Of a DNA stretch of 20,468 nt, positions 5,061 to 12,221 are shown piece after piece. Under the pieces are notes generated by a model. That model saw only the letters and a list, made by a program, of their open reading frames with translations, was not told the DNA's origin and did no database searches. This stretch comes from a virus, in IMG/VR virus record IMGVR_UViG_3300032229_000203, positions 1-20,468 of that record; one strand, 5' to 3'. Numbering within the stretch: the stretch's first letter is position 1; each line of letters begins with the position of its first letter. The translations under genes were made by a program, and so were the position numbers.

Positions 5061-6566
5061 TTATTCTTCTATTGCTTCAGAGATAATCTTTGTAACGGTC
5101 TCTTCACGAATAGGGTTGGGGAACTCTTTGAGAGCCTGAGCACGATCTCCAAAGATTGCAGAGAGCACTCCACCAGAGGATTGTCGGCTGGCTGTGATCT
5201 GAATGAATTCCTTGTTCTGATCCATCTCGTTGACATTGCCCACTAACTTCAGCAAGCGATCGATCTCTTGCGAAAGATTTGGATCTGCGTATCCGCCATT
5301 CATTTCCTCAGCAAATCGCATAAAAGCAACTCTTTGCCCCTGCATTTCGATAATTGCAGTAAGTAACGCCTTCAGTTGCTCCTTAGTCTTTACCTCTACT
5401 GGAAGATTAAATGCACAAGTATTTTGCGGCTTGAACGCTGGACAGTTAGATGCAACAAAGCAGGTATCGCATTGGCGAAGAGAACTCTGCTGTGTTTTAA
5501 TGACGGGTACATCCATCAAAACATCGTTGCCCTCATCATCTGTATCGACGATAGTCTTCATCTTGAACCCGAAGACAGGCAAGTTTTGCATCTCTTCAGG
5601 GGCTCTTTCTACTGATCCACTGCGCTCCACTTTCCTCCCTTCTGCTCCACTGTTATCAGATGTGGATAGATCTAATCCCATCAACCCCGTCATGAACTCA
5701 TCGCTATTATCAGATAAGTTCTGCTCTTTACCGCCTTCGATAATGTGGAAGTTAGGTGATTTCTTGTCCATGTGTTCCTCTAGTTTCTTGTATGACCAGA
5801 CAGCAACTCTAGTTGCTTCAAGGGTACCATCTTTAACAAACTCCAAATAGTCTAGGCCAGCCTTGTCTACGATGCTCTTGTATCGAGGACGGGCTTGGTC
5901 TTTCATCTTCTTCGGATAACGAACCAGACGAGCACCATCCCAGATGATTGTCTCGCCTCTTCTCATGGGCGATAGCCATGACAATGTGCTGGCGGTGGCA
6001 AATGGTATGGATCTTAGGTTGTCTGGCTTGGCACATCCAAGGGCGTGATAGGTCACCTTGAACTGGTTGGAGTAGGTCCGTGTGAGAGCGGCCAAGTTAG
6101 TTACTGACTCGATCTCGTCATGCGGTATAGCCACATTGTGGAAGTTGCGTGACATCTCTGCCAACTTGCTCTGTCCATACTCTTGATGCCAGATCACCCA
6201 TAGTTTAGGGTCGTTACTGAAAAAGGAACGCTGTTGTTCTATCCATTCAAGGCCGAGTATTTGTGAGTCGAACTCTAAGAAACCTTCAGCACGATCTGCG
6301 TTGTTGACTAGGAACTCTTGGTAGTCAGCGGCTAGGTCAAGTAACTCTTGGCGGGACAGGCCAGCCTTGTCAGCCTGTGATGCCCCTGACTCGATGTAGA
6401 CCTTGGTCTCTGCGTCAAAGTGCTCGCTTATAAGCCATACCTTGGTCTTGGGCAGACCACGCTTACGAAGACCCCAAAAGTTGAGTCCCATCGACTCAAC
6501 ATTCATGCCTTCTAGCAGGGTGCGGTTGGAACCAACCTCAACACCTGAGAAGATAAGTTTAGTCAT
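5061..6566 (-). CDS. Two-domain protein: possible TGT-like barrel plus four-Cys domain
   Basis: A 501-residue protein that I cannot assign firmly. Residues 1-260 have landmarks reminiscent of tRNA-guanine transglycosylase and DpdA-type TIM barrels: LIFSGVEVGSN near the start, an ESGAS segment (59-63) where DSGAF is usual, FDSQILG (99-105), VIWHQEYG (124-131), IPHDEI (147-152), a HALG box (174-177) and ATASTLSWL (190-198) where an SxDSTSW-like box would fall. Both positions usually held by Asp are changed (Glu and Ser or Ala). Residues 283-360 are a polar linker. Residues 366-384 hold C366-x2-C369-x5-C375-x8-C384, a likely zinc site, followed by a helical region (390-445). The gene overlaps the HAD-fold gene upstream by 8 bases. 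If the barrel call is right, DNA or RNA base exchange is possible; a catalytically altered relative is equally likely. Confidence 0.5.
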   Translation of the reverse strand: MTKLIFSGVEVGSNRTLLEGMNVESMGLNFWGLRKRGLPKTKVWLISEHFDAETKVYIESGASQADKAGLSRQELLDLAADYQEFLVNNADRAEGFLEFDSQILGLEWIEQQRSFFSNDPKLWVIWHQEYGQSKLAEMSRNFHNVAIPHDEIESVTNLAALTRTYSNQFKVTYHALGCAKPDNLRSIPFATASTLSWLSPMRRGETIIWDGARLVRYPKKMKDQARPRYKSIVDKAGLDYLEFVKDGTLEATRVAVWSYKKLEEHMDKKSPNFHIIEGGKEQNLSDNSDEFMTGLMGLDLSTSDNSGAEGRKVERSGSVERAPEEMQNLPVFGFKMKTIVDTDDEGNDVLMDVPVIKTQQSSLRQCDTCFVASNCPAFKPQNTCAFNLPVEVKTKEQLKALLTAIIEMQGQRVAFMRFAEEMNGGYADPNLSQEIDRLLKLVGNVNEMDQNKEFIQITASRQSSGGVLSAIFGDRAQALKEFPNPIREETVTKIISEAIEE

Positions 6567-7047
6567 CCCAGAACTCTAGTTCTTTGGGGTTAGCAGCATC
6601 TTTAGACTTAGCAACGTTGACTCGGTTGATGGAGTTTTCTATCTCAGACCACTGGCGAACCTTCTTCGGAGCATCAGGGCGACGCTCTACAGCAAGGAAC
6701 CCTGGATTCATAAACATAATTGCAGGGATACCCTGCTCTTCAAATACCCATGCACACATCAATGGGTCTGAATCTACATACATCTCAATAGGGGCACGAG
6801 AACGGCTCATAACAAACTGGCGCTTCTTTAGATCCTCGCCCTCAAGGTGGAAAGAGTAATCGATCAAGTCATCGTAGTTAATGATTCCGTGGGAGTGAAG
6901 CCAGTGCTCTGCATCATCTTTCTTGCGAGAGGTTCTAATCGCTACACGGTTGTTGATGTTGAGGGCGTAGTAGAGCATGACTCCTGCTCTGATTGGATCG
7001 CCTGAATCAGAACTGAGTACGCCGTCGAGGGATAGCATTACATTCAT
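6559..7047 (-). CDS. HAD-fold protein with the nucleophile replaced
   Basis: A 162-residue protein with a haloacid dehalogenase-like layout. Motif I reads MLSLDGVL (4-11): the acid/base D8 is present, but the first Asp of the usual DxDG is S6. A motif II-like RTS follows at 38-40, and YVDSDP (90-95) fits the acidic motif IV. Classic HAD phosphatases need the first Asp as the nucleophile, so this protein is probably not an ordinary phosphatase; it may bind a phosphate ligand or use other chemistry. GGAG sits five bases before the ATG. The stop overlaps the start of the next gene (5061-6566) by 8 bases, which suggests the two products are made together and may act together. Confidence 0.6.
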   Translation of the reverse strand: MNVMLSLDGVLSSDSGDPIRAGVMLYYALNINNRVAIRTSRKKDDAEHWLHSHGIINYDDLIDYSFHLEGEDLKKRQFVMSRSRAPIEMYVDSDPLMCAWVFEEQGIPAIMFMNPGFLAVERRPDAPKKVRQWSEIENSINRVNVAKSKDAANPKELEFWDD

Positions 7048-7074
7048 TTATACTCCAAATAGTTGTTAGAACTT

Positions 7075-8013
7075 TTACTGCGGTGTCTTGTACGTTGCTG
7101 CTCTCCTGATTAGTGTCTGTGTATCTGGTAGATCAATTCCGTAAGTCTCTTCTGCCTGCTTGTTCTTGTACTCTCTCCAGTAATCGTGCATCTGACGAAG
7201 CGCTGGTACTGTTCCGTACTTCTTACCAGCCTGCCAGCGGTAGTTGTACACATCTGCGTATCCAGCACCGCTAGGACTGAAAGCATAGCGACGACTGTGA
7301 TGGATGTCCTCAAATAACATAGAGCCATGCATCAGTAATTGTTGTACTTTGAACTCTGCGTTGCGACGTGCTGCATCATTCTGAGCACCTCGTAGATCTG
7401 CTAACGCTTGTGAGTAACGCATAACGACATCAGATGCGCTCTGTAGATCACGTTGTGCAGCCTTCTCACCTACTGGATTGATAGGTGCTGATCGTTTCTC
7501 TGGGAAGACTGTCCAGTCGTTATGGGTTAAGTCGTAGGCAGCGTAAGGATTGATAGTACGAATGTCTGTAGCGCCAGGATTGACGTAGAAAGTTACTTCA
7601 AATCCATTCCAGTCTTTTGTATCTGGCTGTAGTTGCTCACGGAAGTCTTCGTTAAGCATCTTGCTGATCTCTGTATCACCAAGTCCGTTGTACTCTGGGT
7701 GAGCCTTACGGAACTGGATATAATCAACGCCGATTAAGACATCTAAGTCTCCTGGCTCACGAGCAGCAGACCACTGGTAAGAGACTGCAGAACCTGCAAG
7801 CCATACGTGTGCCCATAAATCAGGATGACGATAAGTCTCGTTAAGGAAACCAAATAACTCTTGAAGAAGCCCATTACGAACCCAGCCCTTGAGCATTGTT
7901 CCAGAGAACAACTCAGGATCTAGAGTGTCTTCAGGTTGGGAAAAGTACGATGTCGGTAGAGCCTGTATGGATACAGGTCCAACATAGCGGTCTAATCCAT
8001 CAGGGCGATTCAT
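7075..8013 (-). CDS. Nucleotidyltransferase-fold protein
   Basis: A 312-residue protein with the signature of the Pol-beta-like nucleotidyltransferase superfamily: G74-S75 in LAGSAVSYQW, then PGDLDVLIG with D89 and D91 as metal ligands, and a third candidate carboxylate E139 in FEVTFYVNP at the end of a later strand. Members move a nucleotide onto protein, nucleic acid or a small molecule (tRNA CCA enzymes, antitoxin or toxin transferases, kanamycin transferases). The C-terminal half (190-312) is helical and contains a Tyr- and Gly-rich segment; it should supply specificity, but I do not recognise it. It lies between a 91-residue unknown gene (17-base gap) and the HAD-fold gene. Substrate unknown. 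Confidence 0.65.
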   Translation of the reverse strand: MNRPDGLDRYVGPVSIQALPTSYFSQPEDTLDPELFSGTMLKGWVRNGLLQELFGFLNETYRHPDLWAHVWLAGSAVSYQWSAAREPGDLDVLIGVDYIQFRKAHPEYNGLGDTEISKMLNEDFREQLQPDTKDWNGFEVTFYVNPGATDIRTINPYAAYDLTHNDWTVFPEKRSAPINPVGEKAAQRDLQSASDVVMRYSQALADLRGAQNDAARRNAEFKVQQLLMHGSMLFEDIHHSRRYAFSPSGAGYADVYNYRWQAGKKYGTVPALRQMHDYWREYKNKQAEETYGIDLPDTQTLIRRAATYKTPQ

Positions 8014-8030
8014 ACCCTTAGTTTAGGTGG

Positions 8031-8306
8031 TTATTCTGCTTGGCGGTTTGCTAAAGCCTCAGCAATGCGTACTTTTGCAACTTCTTCTGCTGTTGGTGGC
8101 ATTAACTTAGCAAGGACAGCCTTAGAGACACGGTCAGCAAGTAGTTGTGACTCAATGTCACCAACTAACTCCTTGCAGCATCCAAAGATGTCGTAGGTAG
8201 TTGCTTGTCGTGCGACTGTATCGCTGGCAGGAAACACATGTGTAGACAGTGTTCCATCCTCATTGATAACTACGCTGAAACCTGCTTGTATCTTATCTTG
8301 TTCCAT
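8031..8306 (-). CDS. Unknown 91-residue protein
   Basis: Start ATG 8306 overlaps the upstream stop as TGATG, with AGGA eight bases ahead; the longer frame to 8363 would run 55 bases into the neighbour and lacks a ribosome site. The product has a beta-like N-terminus (AGFSVVINEDGTLSTHVFP) and a helical C-terminal half with a CC pair at 43-44. No family recognised. It is translationally coupled to the Cys-rich protein before it. Confidence 0.65.
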   Translation of the reverse strand: MEQDKIQAGFSVVINEDGTLSTHVFPASDTVARQATTYDIFGCCKELVGDIESQLLADRVSKAVLAKLMPPTAEEVAKVRIAEALANRQAE

Positions 8307-8854
8307 CAGTTCATTCCTAACAGTTTTTGTTTGCGCTCTGCAACTCCGATTGCTACTGGACAAAAATCACAAAGGTAAGTCTTTTGACCTGGAGTGTCTT
8401 TGTACTTACCCATACCTTCTTTGATGCGGTCTTTCTCTGTCTTTGGGATGAGCATAAGATCGCTCTTGTGCCAATCTGAACATCCATCTTTTGGCTTATT
8501 GTGTTGCTTGTAGCACTTCATTGCATCTTCCATGAAGGTAGAACGAGAGTCATAGAAAGTTTCATCGATTGCTGCAAGTCCTGCTGATCCACCGCCCTTG
8601 ATCTGGCTGATGATCTCTCGCTTTGACTCGTTGTGTGCCCATGCACGAAGTGGCAAAACAAATAACTTGCCCTTGTGTGGCTCTCCTGAGGGAAATACAT
8701 GTGCCTCACATGCAACAGCAAGGAGGTGGTCTAACTCTGGCTCACCATCGTAGGGTGGCAATTCATCTAATGTTTGGCAGACAAGACAGTAAAGCAACCG
8801 AAACATCGGTTCTTGGTCTTTAGGTTTTTCACCCAGAATTGGTACGTTACTCAT
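8306..8854 (-). CDS. Unknown Cys-rich protein, possible zinc binder
   Basis: A 182-residue protein with C23-x2-C26 near the start and C162-x2-C165 near the end, plus C49, H52, C114 and C125 between them. The two CxxC pairs at opposite ends could form one zinc-ribbon knuckle in the folded protein. ELPPYDGEPELD (31-42) is a second conserved-looking patch. AAGGAG five bases before the ATG is a strong ribosome site, and a candidate promoter lies in the 38-base gap upstream, so this may begin the sub-operon that leads through the nucleotidyltransferase and HAD genes toward nrdJ. Function unknown. Confidence 0.75.
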   Translation of the reverse strand: MSNVPILGEKPKDQEPMFRLLYCLVCQTLDELPPYDGEPELDHLLAVACEAHVFPSGEPHKGKLFVLPLRAWAHNESKREIISQIKGGGSAGLAAIDETFYDSRSTFMEDAMKCYKQHNKPKDGCSDWHKSDLMLIPKTEKDRIKEGMGKYKDTPGQKTYLCDFCPVAIGVAERKQKLLGMN

Positions 8855-8878
8855 TGTGCTCCTTGTAGTAGTCCGATT

Positions 8879-8887
8879 ATCCTAACA
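8879..8887 (-). promoter_or_regulatory. Candidate extended -10 promoter
   Basis: On the minus strand the short gap between genes reads TGTTAGGATAATCGG. TG-n-TAGGAT is an extended -10 element of a kind that can work without a -35 box, and none is seen. It would start an mRNA about 20 bases ahead of the strong ribosome site of the 8306-8854 gene. Weak evidence, by eye. Confidence 0.3.
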
Positions 8888-8892
8888 GATTA

Positions 8893-9075
8893 TTAATCGA
8901 ATTGTTTAGGCTTTTTTGGCGCTTGATACTGCATCTTTTGTTCTTTATTTACTTTTTGAGACTCACCATAAGCACGATTCTTAGATTTTCCGCCTATACG
9001 ACGATCGTTGAATAGATTGTGTGGTTGCCTACGCTCAAACTCACCAGGATCTGGTGCCCCAAGTGCTGTTCGCAC
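8893..9075 (-). CDS. Small basic unknown protein (NDRR motif)
   Basis: A 60-residue, very basic protein starting at GTG 9075, two bases after the previous stop (TAATCGTG). It contains LFNDRRIGGKSKN; the gene at 9792 begins MMFNDRRN, so the two share a FNDRR motif. The C-terminal half is Lys- and Gln-rich, and disorder is likely. Last gene of the small-protein cassette. No ribosome site is clear, which fits translation coupled to the gene before it. Function unknown. Confidence 0.6.
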   Translation of the reverse strand: MRTALGAPDPGEFERRQPHNLFNDRRIGGKSKNRAYGESQKVNKEQKMQYQAPKKPKQFD

Positions 9076-9077
9076 GA

Positions 9078-9266
9078 TTAACGACCAAATCTTCCTATTG
9101 ATGTAGGAATTGGAAGTGGCTTAGTACCCATTGATCCACCTAGTTTTGGTGTAACCATTGGAGCAGGTCGCATACCTGACGATCCTGAGCCAAATGAACC
9201 AATTGTTGAAGGCATTGGAACTGGCTTAGTACCAAATTGTCTAGGTGAGATGTTTCCCATTGACAT
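9078..9266 (-). CDS. 62-residue Gly/Pro-rich protein with an internal repeat
   Basis: The protein holds two copies of a 15-residue unit: GTKPVPMPSTIGSFG (12-26) and GTKPLPIPTSIGRFG (47-61), identical at 10 of 15 places, separated by a Gly-Ser-Met linker. Almost no charged or helical stretch is present, so it is probably extended or part of a larger assembly. It begins two bases after the previous stop. Function unknown; a virion-associated or peptide-binding role is only a guess. Confidence 0.6.
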   Translation of the reverse strand: MSMGNISPRQFGTKPVPMPSTIGSFGSGSSGMRPAPMVTPKLGGSMGTKPLPIPTSIGRFGR

Positions 9267-9268
9267 TA

Positions 9269-9586
9269 TTACATCCGTTCCGTGCTAATAGCACGGCCAC
9301 CTTCTGCGTGTACCCAACCACCACTCTGCTTTTGTTTTGGTTCAGGCTTGTCGTACTTTGCCTTCCACGCCGCATCTCCTGCTGCTCGCATTTTTGACTG
9401 ATTGCTTTCCCATGCATTTCGAGCAAGTGCTTTATCTACTGCTGCTGAACGTGCTTTTCCTTCTGGAGTCGAAGCGCCGTGATGCTTTAAACTTTCAGCC
9501 CATTGATCTGCAGACTGTACAGGGCGTCTAGCAGGAGAGGCTGCTCTATTAGGTACAGAACCAGGATTCTTTTTAAATAGACCCAT
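9269..9586 (-). CDS. Small basic unknown protein
   Basis: A 105-residue protein with a disordered, basic N-terminus (KKNPGSVPNRAASPARRP), a helical middle rich in Ala, Lys and Arg (about 24-78) and a C-terminal GGWVHAEGGRAIS segment. The start ATG comes two bases after the previous stop (TAATCATG), the stop two bases before the next start. No family recognised. Its basic charge would suit nucleic acid or capsid contact. Confidence 0.65.
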   Translation of the reverse strand: MGLFKKNPGSVPNRAASPARRPVQSADQWAESLKHHGASTPEGKARSAAVDKALARNAWESNQSKMRAAGDAAWKAKYDKPEPKQKQSGGWVHAEGGRAISTERM

Positions 9587-9588
9587 GA

Positions 9589-9789
9589 TTACTTACCTGG
9601 GTTTACCTTGTTTGGGTACTCAGATGTTGCAAATCCATAACCATAGAATGGGTGTAGTGACTGACGATTAGCAAGAGTTGCTGATGACTCAGTTCCTACC
9701 TCTGTATCTGGGCGAACTTTACGGTACTTGCCGTCTGTTGCGCCTTCATCTAATCCTGCGTTCATTGAACGTGATGAGTTAACAGTCAT
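9589..9789 (-). CDS. Unknown 66-residue protein
   Basis: ATG 9789 is chosen over 9828 because AAGGAAA lies seven bases before it and the stop of the upstream gene ends two bases before it (TAATCATG). The sequence is polar and Gly/Ser/Asn-rich, ending HPFYGYGFATSEYPNKVNPGK, with aromatic residues only near the C-terminus. No family recognised. Member of the small-protein cassette. Confidence 0.6.
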   Translation of the reverse strand: MTVNSSRSMNAGLDEGATDGKYRKVRPDTEVGTESSATLANRQSLHPFYGYGFATSEYPNKVNPGK

Positions 9790-9791
9790 GA

Positions 9792-10049
9792 TTATTTCCT
9801 TCTTACGTTGTCGTTTTTGGATGTCCATGGGTCGTTTTTATTTGCTGCACCACTATTGTCAACGCGGATTGCTGCATTGTTATAACGTTTTTTACGGGAC
9901 ACAACGTTTATGTTTTTTTCAGTTCTTGGTGATGCTTCATCACGAACTACTTTACGACCTGCTGTGTCTGGCTTGTAACCTTTAGGGGCAAGAGAAGGTC
10001 CTTGAGCAGCCTTAAGAGCCCTTGCGTTACGTCGGTCATTGAACATCAT
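9792..10049 (-). CDS. Small, highly basic unknown protein (NDRR motif)
   Basis: An 85-residue protein opening MMFNDRRNARALKAAQ and very rich in Arg, Lys and Asn throughout, with no hydrophobic core visible; probably disordered. The FNDRR motif recurs in the 60-residue protein at 8893. Its ATG overlaps the preceding TGA (ATGA), and AAAGG lies about nine bases upstream. Function unknown. Confidence 0.6.
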   Translation of the reverse strand: MMFNDRRNARALKAAQGPSLAPKGYKPDTAGRKVVRDEASPRTEKNINVVSRKKRYNNAAIRVDNSGAANKNDPWTSKNDNVRRK

Positions 10050-10246
10050 GCCATCTTACCTTTCACTCGTTGTGCATTGCGTTGTGTGACGCAAGAGAGG
10101 CAGTGACCTCTGTTTGCCATAAATTCTACAGGGTTCATAACTACTCCACAGGTTGGACATGGAGCAGATCCGTTGTAACGGGTTGCGTTCTCAGCGATCT
10201 GTCGAGCCTGTAATTCCATGGATAGCATGCCGTCTCCATCGCTCAT
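10046..10246 (-). CDS. 66-residue zinc-ribbon protein
   Basis: A helical N-terminus (about 8-23) precedes a clean zinc ribbon: C30-x2-C33 (APCPTCG) and C49-x2-C52 (GHCLSC), 15 residues apart, then a basic tail (QRNAQRVKGK). Proteins of this kind usually bind DNA, RNA or a partner protein. Start and stop both overlap neighbours by four bases as ATGA, so it is locked into the cassette. The exact role cannot be told. Confidence 0.7.
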   Translation of the reverse strand: MSDGDGMLSMELQARQIAENATRYNGSAPCPTCGVVMNPVEFMANRGHCLSCVTQRNAQRVKGKMA

Positions 10247-10512
10247 TTTTCTGTTCCTACAGGCATATTGGCTCCAAATCGAAGAGACTCTGTAATTGCA
10301 TCTCCTGGATTAGAGTTAACTCCAGAAAATTGAGAAGAAGAAAGACTTCCTCCAACTAGAGCGGCTTGTCCAGCAACTCTTGCTGCGCCTTTGGCACCTT
10401 TGGCGCCAAAACGAGCCGTTGTCATAGCGCCTCTTGCAGCACCTCTTGCTGCTACACCTGCTGCTCCACGGAGTATTCCTCCAAGTGCTACTGCTGCTAC
10501 TGGAAATGGCAT
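10243..10512 (-). CDS. 89-residue Ala/Gly/Arg-rich protein
   Basis: Residues 3-55 are made almost only of Ala, Gly, Val, Leu and regularly spaced Arg or Lys (for example GAAGVAARGAARGA at 15-28), with several small-x3-small spacings like glycine zippers. This could be an amphipathic or membrane-inserting helix, or a small DNA-condensing protein. Residues 56-89 are polar (SSSQFSGVNSNPGD). It overlaps the next gene by ATGA and the previous stop by TAATG. No homologue recognised. Confidence 0.6.
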   Translation of the reverse strand: MPFPVAAVALGGILRGAAGVAARGAARGAMTTARFGAKGAKGAARVAGQAALVGGSLSSSQFSGVNSNPGDAITESLRFGANMPVGTEK

Positions 10513-10871
10513 TATGTACTCCCCAATGCGTTACGTTCGGCTGCTTGGTATCCAGCGACTCCACCAGAGAACCAAGATATACGAGGTTCAGTATAGTTGC
10601 GATCTACCGTTACTATGTCGTCAATTCCAGGTTGTTGTCTTTCGTATCCATAACGCTCTGGAAATAGTTGAATTTGTGGCAGAGGTGGGCGAACCATAGC
10701 CTGGATATCTGCTCCAGGAATGTTCATCACCATAAGAGCCTGTGAAGTTAGGCGCTCTGCATTAGTTGACCATGGGCCGTTGTATTGATAACGCTTTGCT
10801 ACTTGATCAGGTTTGATCGGTGCACGCCAAGGCTTAGTGTGATCGTAAACTCCATCAAATTTTTGTGTCAT
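10512..10871 (-). CDS. Unknown 119-residue protein
   Basis: A Pro-, Tyr- and Gln-rich protein with a central stretch (ALMVMNIPGADIQAMVRPPLPQIQLFPERYGYER) that looks like an extended interaction arm, and a C-terminal SWFSGGVAGYQAAERNAL helix. Coupled to both neighbours by TAATG-type overlaps. The large unknown gene directly upstream may be its partner. No family recognised. Confidence 0.65.
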   Translation of the reverse strand: MTQKFDGVYDHTKPWRAPIKPDQVAKRYQYNGPWSTNAERLTSQALMVMNIPGADIQAMVRPPLPQIQLFPERYGYERQQPGIDDIVTVDRNYTEPRISWFSGGVAGYQAAERNALGST

Positions 10872-12220
10872 TAAAATAACTCCATCTGAGAGTCTCTGTG
10901 AGAGTTACGTTTTTCTTGCTCTTTAAGTGCAGCACCATGAGCAGCATCTGCTTCTTTTTTGGCTGGATTTGGGTCATCACCTGTCATCACACGAGTGCTT
11001 GCCCAAGATCCTTCGTTTATCATACGTGACGGAACAGTGTATTGAAGATTATGTTCGGATTGAATCCTTTTTGCTGCTTGATGCACAGAATCTTGTAAAA
11101 CAGCGTGTTCAACACTTTCCCCTGTAATTTTCTTGTCTCCTCTTGCAATGTTGCCTTTAGCAGTCATGGTTAAGTCTCCAGAGGCACCGTATGGGGCACC
11201 TGCTGGTTGAGTGTAAGCCATACGACGGTGGTGAAGATCAAGAGGTGTGGGTGCTTCATTTGACAGATGTCCTGTATTAGAGTCACGAAGACCATGGTAA
11301 TCAAACATCAATTGTCCTCCACCAACTTTACCTGTTAATACATCATGAATGTTTGCAGCACGCATATTGTATTCTTGGTGTTCTGGAGTTCCTAAACGTG
11401 GTGCTTCTGCATGAGACATTGAATAACTTGCAAACTTAGGATTAGTGTAAGGATCATTACCTTTTCCTGTTTGTAAAGTTGCATGTGCAGCAGAAATATT
11501 TGTTCGCATTCCACCTTTGGCAATCTCTGTTAAATTTACATCTTTTACTGAATGTTCTACATCTCCACGTATTTTTGGATCAGTCATTGCTGCTACCACT
11601 TGTGGGTGTACTTGAGAAAAAGGAACTGTTTTACCAACTTCTTCTTCACTAATGCGATGTGAACCTTTTATAACTGAATGTACTTTATTTATCATTTCTG
11701 GAGTGTAGGTTACGCTTCCATGGTCGTGAGCATCCATTAAGCCAGCCAAAGATGCTTTTTCATTACCAGGACGGTTTTTGTTGCTTAGTTTAGCGGTTGC
11801 TTCAAAAGCAGTCCGAACAGGAAGATTTGTTCCTTTAACTAACTCATGGATAGGCTCTGAGTTTTGAGAGTAAAAATCAATTCCATGAATAGATTCACCT
11901 TCACGAGGATTTTTTGCAGAATCTCTAAAATGCTGCATATGATTTTGTATAGCATTTTCATGGCTATAGGGTTTATCAACAGCACCTTCATCAAGTGCTC
12001 GTTGAGCACGTTTTGCTTTTTGTCGAACTTCAGGACTTTTGTGATTAACGTGAACAGCAAGTTTTGCAAGTTGTGAACGAGTACTAGAGGTGTGTTTATC
12101 TACCGCTTCAAATGCCAATGTCTTTTCTTCATCAGTTAAATCACTAAGAAATAAAGGACGTTGACCAGATAAAAACTCTGTGGAACGAGTTGATGGCTCT
12201 ATAATTTCTTTTTTAGCCAT
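10871..12220 (-). CDS. Large unknown protein ending in a clamp-binding-like motif
   Basis: The largest protein of the cassette, 449 residues, rich in His, Asn, Lys and Ser. A helical N-terminal part (25-100) is followed by a long mixed region with many His residues and ends in a charged helix. The last five residues are QMELF, very close to the QLxLF motif by which many proteins dock on the DNA polymerase sliding clamp. Parts of its gene, especially about 11400-12180, are visibly more AT-rich than the flanking genes, with codons not favoured by polA or nrdJ, which may mean separate ancestry. It starts one base after the previous stop and overlaps the next gene by one base. I recognise no catalytic motif and no family. 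Confidence 0.75.
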   Translation of the reverse strand: MAKKEIIEPSTRSTEFLSGQRPLFLSDLTDEEKTLAFEAVDKHTSSTRSQLAKLAVHVNHKSPEVRQKAKRAQRALDEGAVDKPYSHENAIQNHMQHFRDSAKNPREGESIHGIDFYSQNSEPIHELVKGTNLPVRTAFEATAKLSNKNRPGNEKASLAGLMDAHDHGSVTYTPEMINKVHSVIKGSHRISEEEVGKTVPFSQVHPQVVAAMTDPKIRGDVEHSVKDVNLTEIAKGGMRTNISAAHATLQTGKGNDPYTNPKFASYSMSHAEAPRLGTPEHQEYNMRAANIHDVLTGKVGGGQLMFDYHGLRDSNTGHLSNEAPTPLDLHHRRMAYTQPAGAPYGASGDLTMTAKGNIARGDKKITGESVEHAVLQDSVHQAAKRIQSEHNLQYTVPSRMINEGSWASTRVMTGDDPNPAKKEADAAHGAALKEQEKRNSHRDSQMELF

Positions 12221-12221
12221 G

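Noticed and set aside
5049-5063. TTATCAGATAA palindrome, repeated at about 5704 and partly at 5648, as a shared operator
   Set aside because: Two of the three copies lie in coding DNA and simply encode LSDNS or SDNS peptides; only the one at 5050 is non-coding, so a common operator is not supported.
5230-5850. Long rightward open frame opposite the 501-residue gene
   Set aside because: No ribosome site or domain; the leftward frame is longer, coupled to its neighbour and carries conserved Cys motifs.
10366-10699. Rightward Ser/Cys/Thr-rich frames opposite the 89- and 119-residue genes
   Set aside because: They are antisense images of Ala/Gly-rich codons, lack ribosome sites and overlap well-coupled leftward genes.
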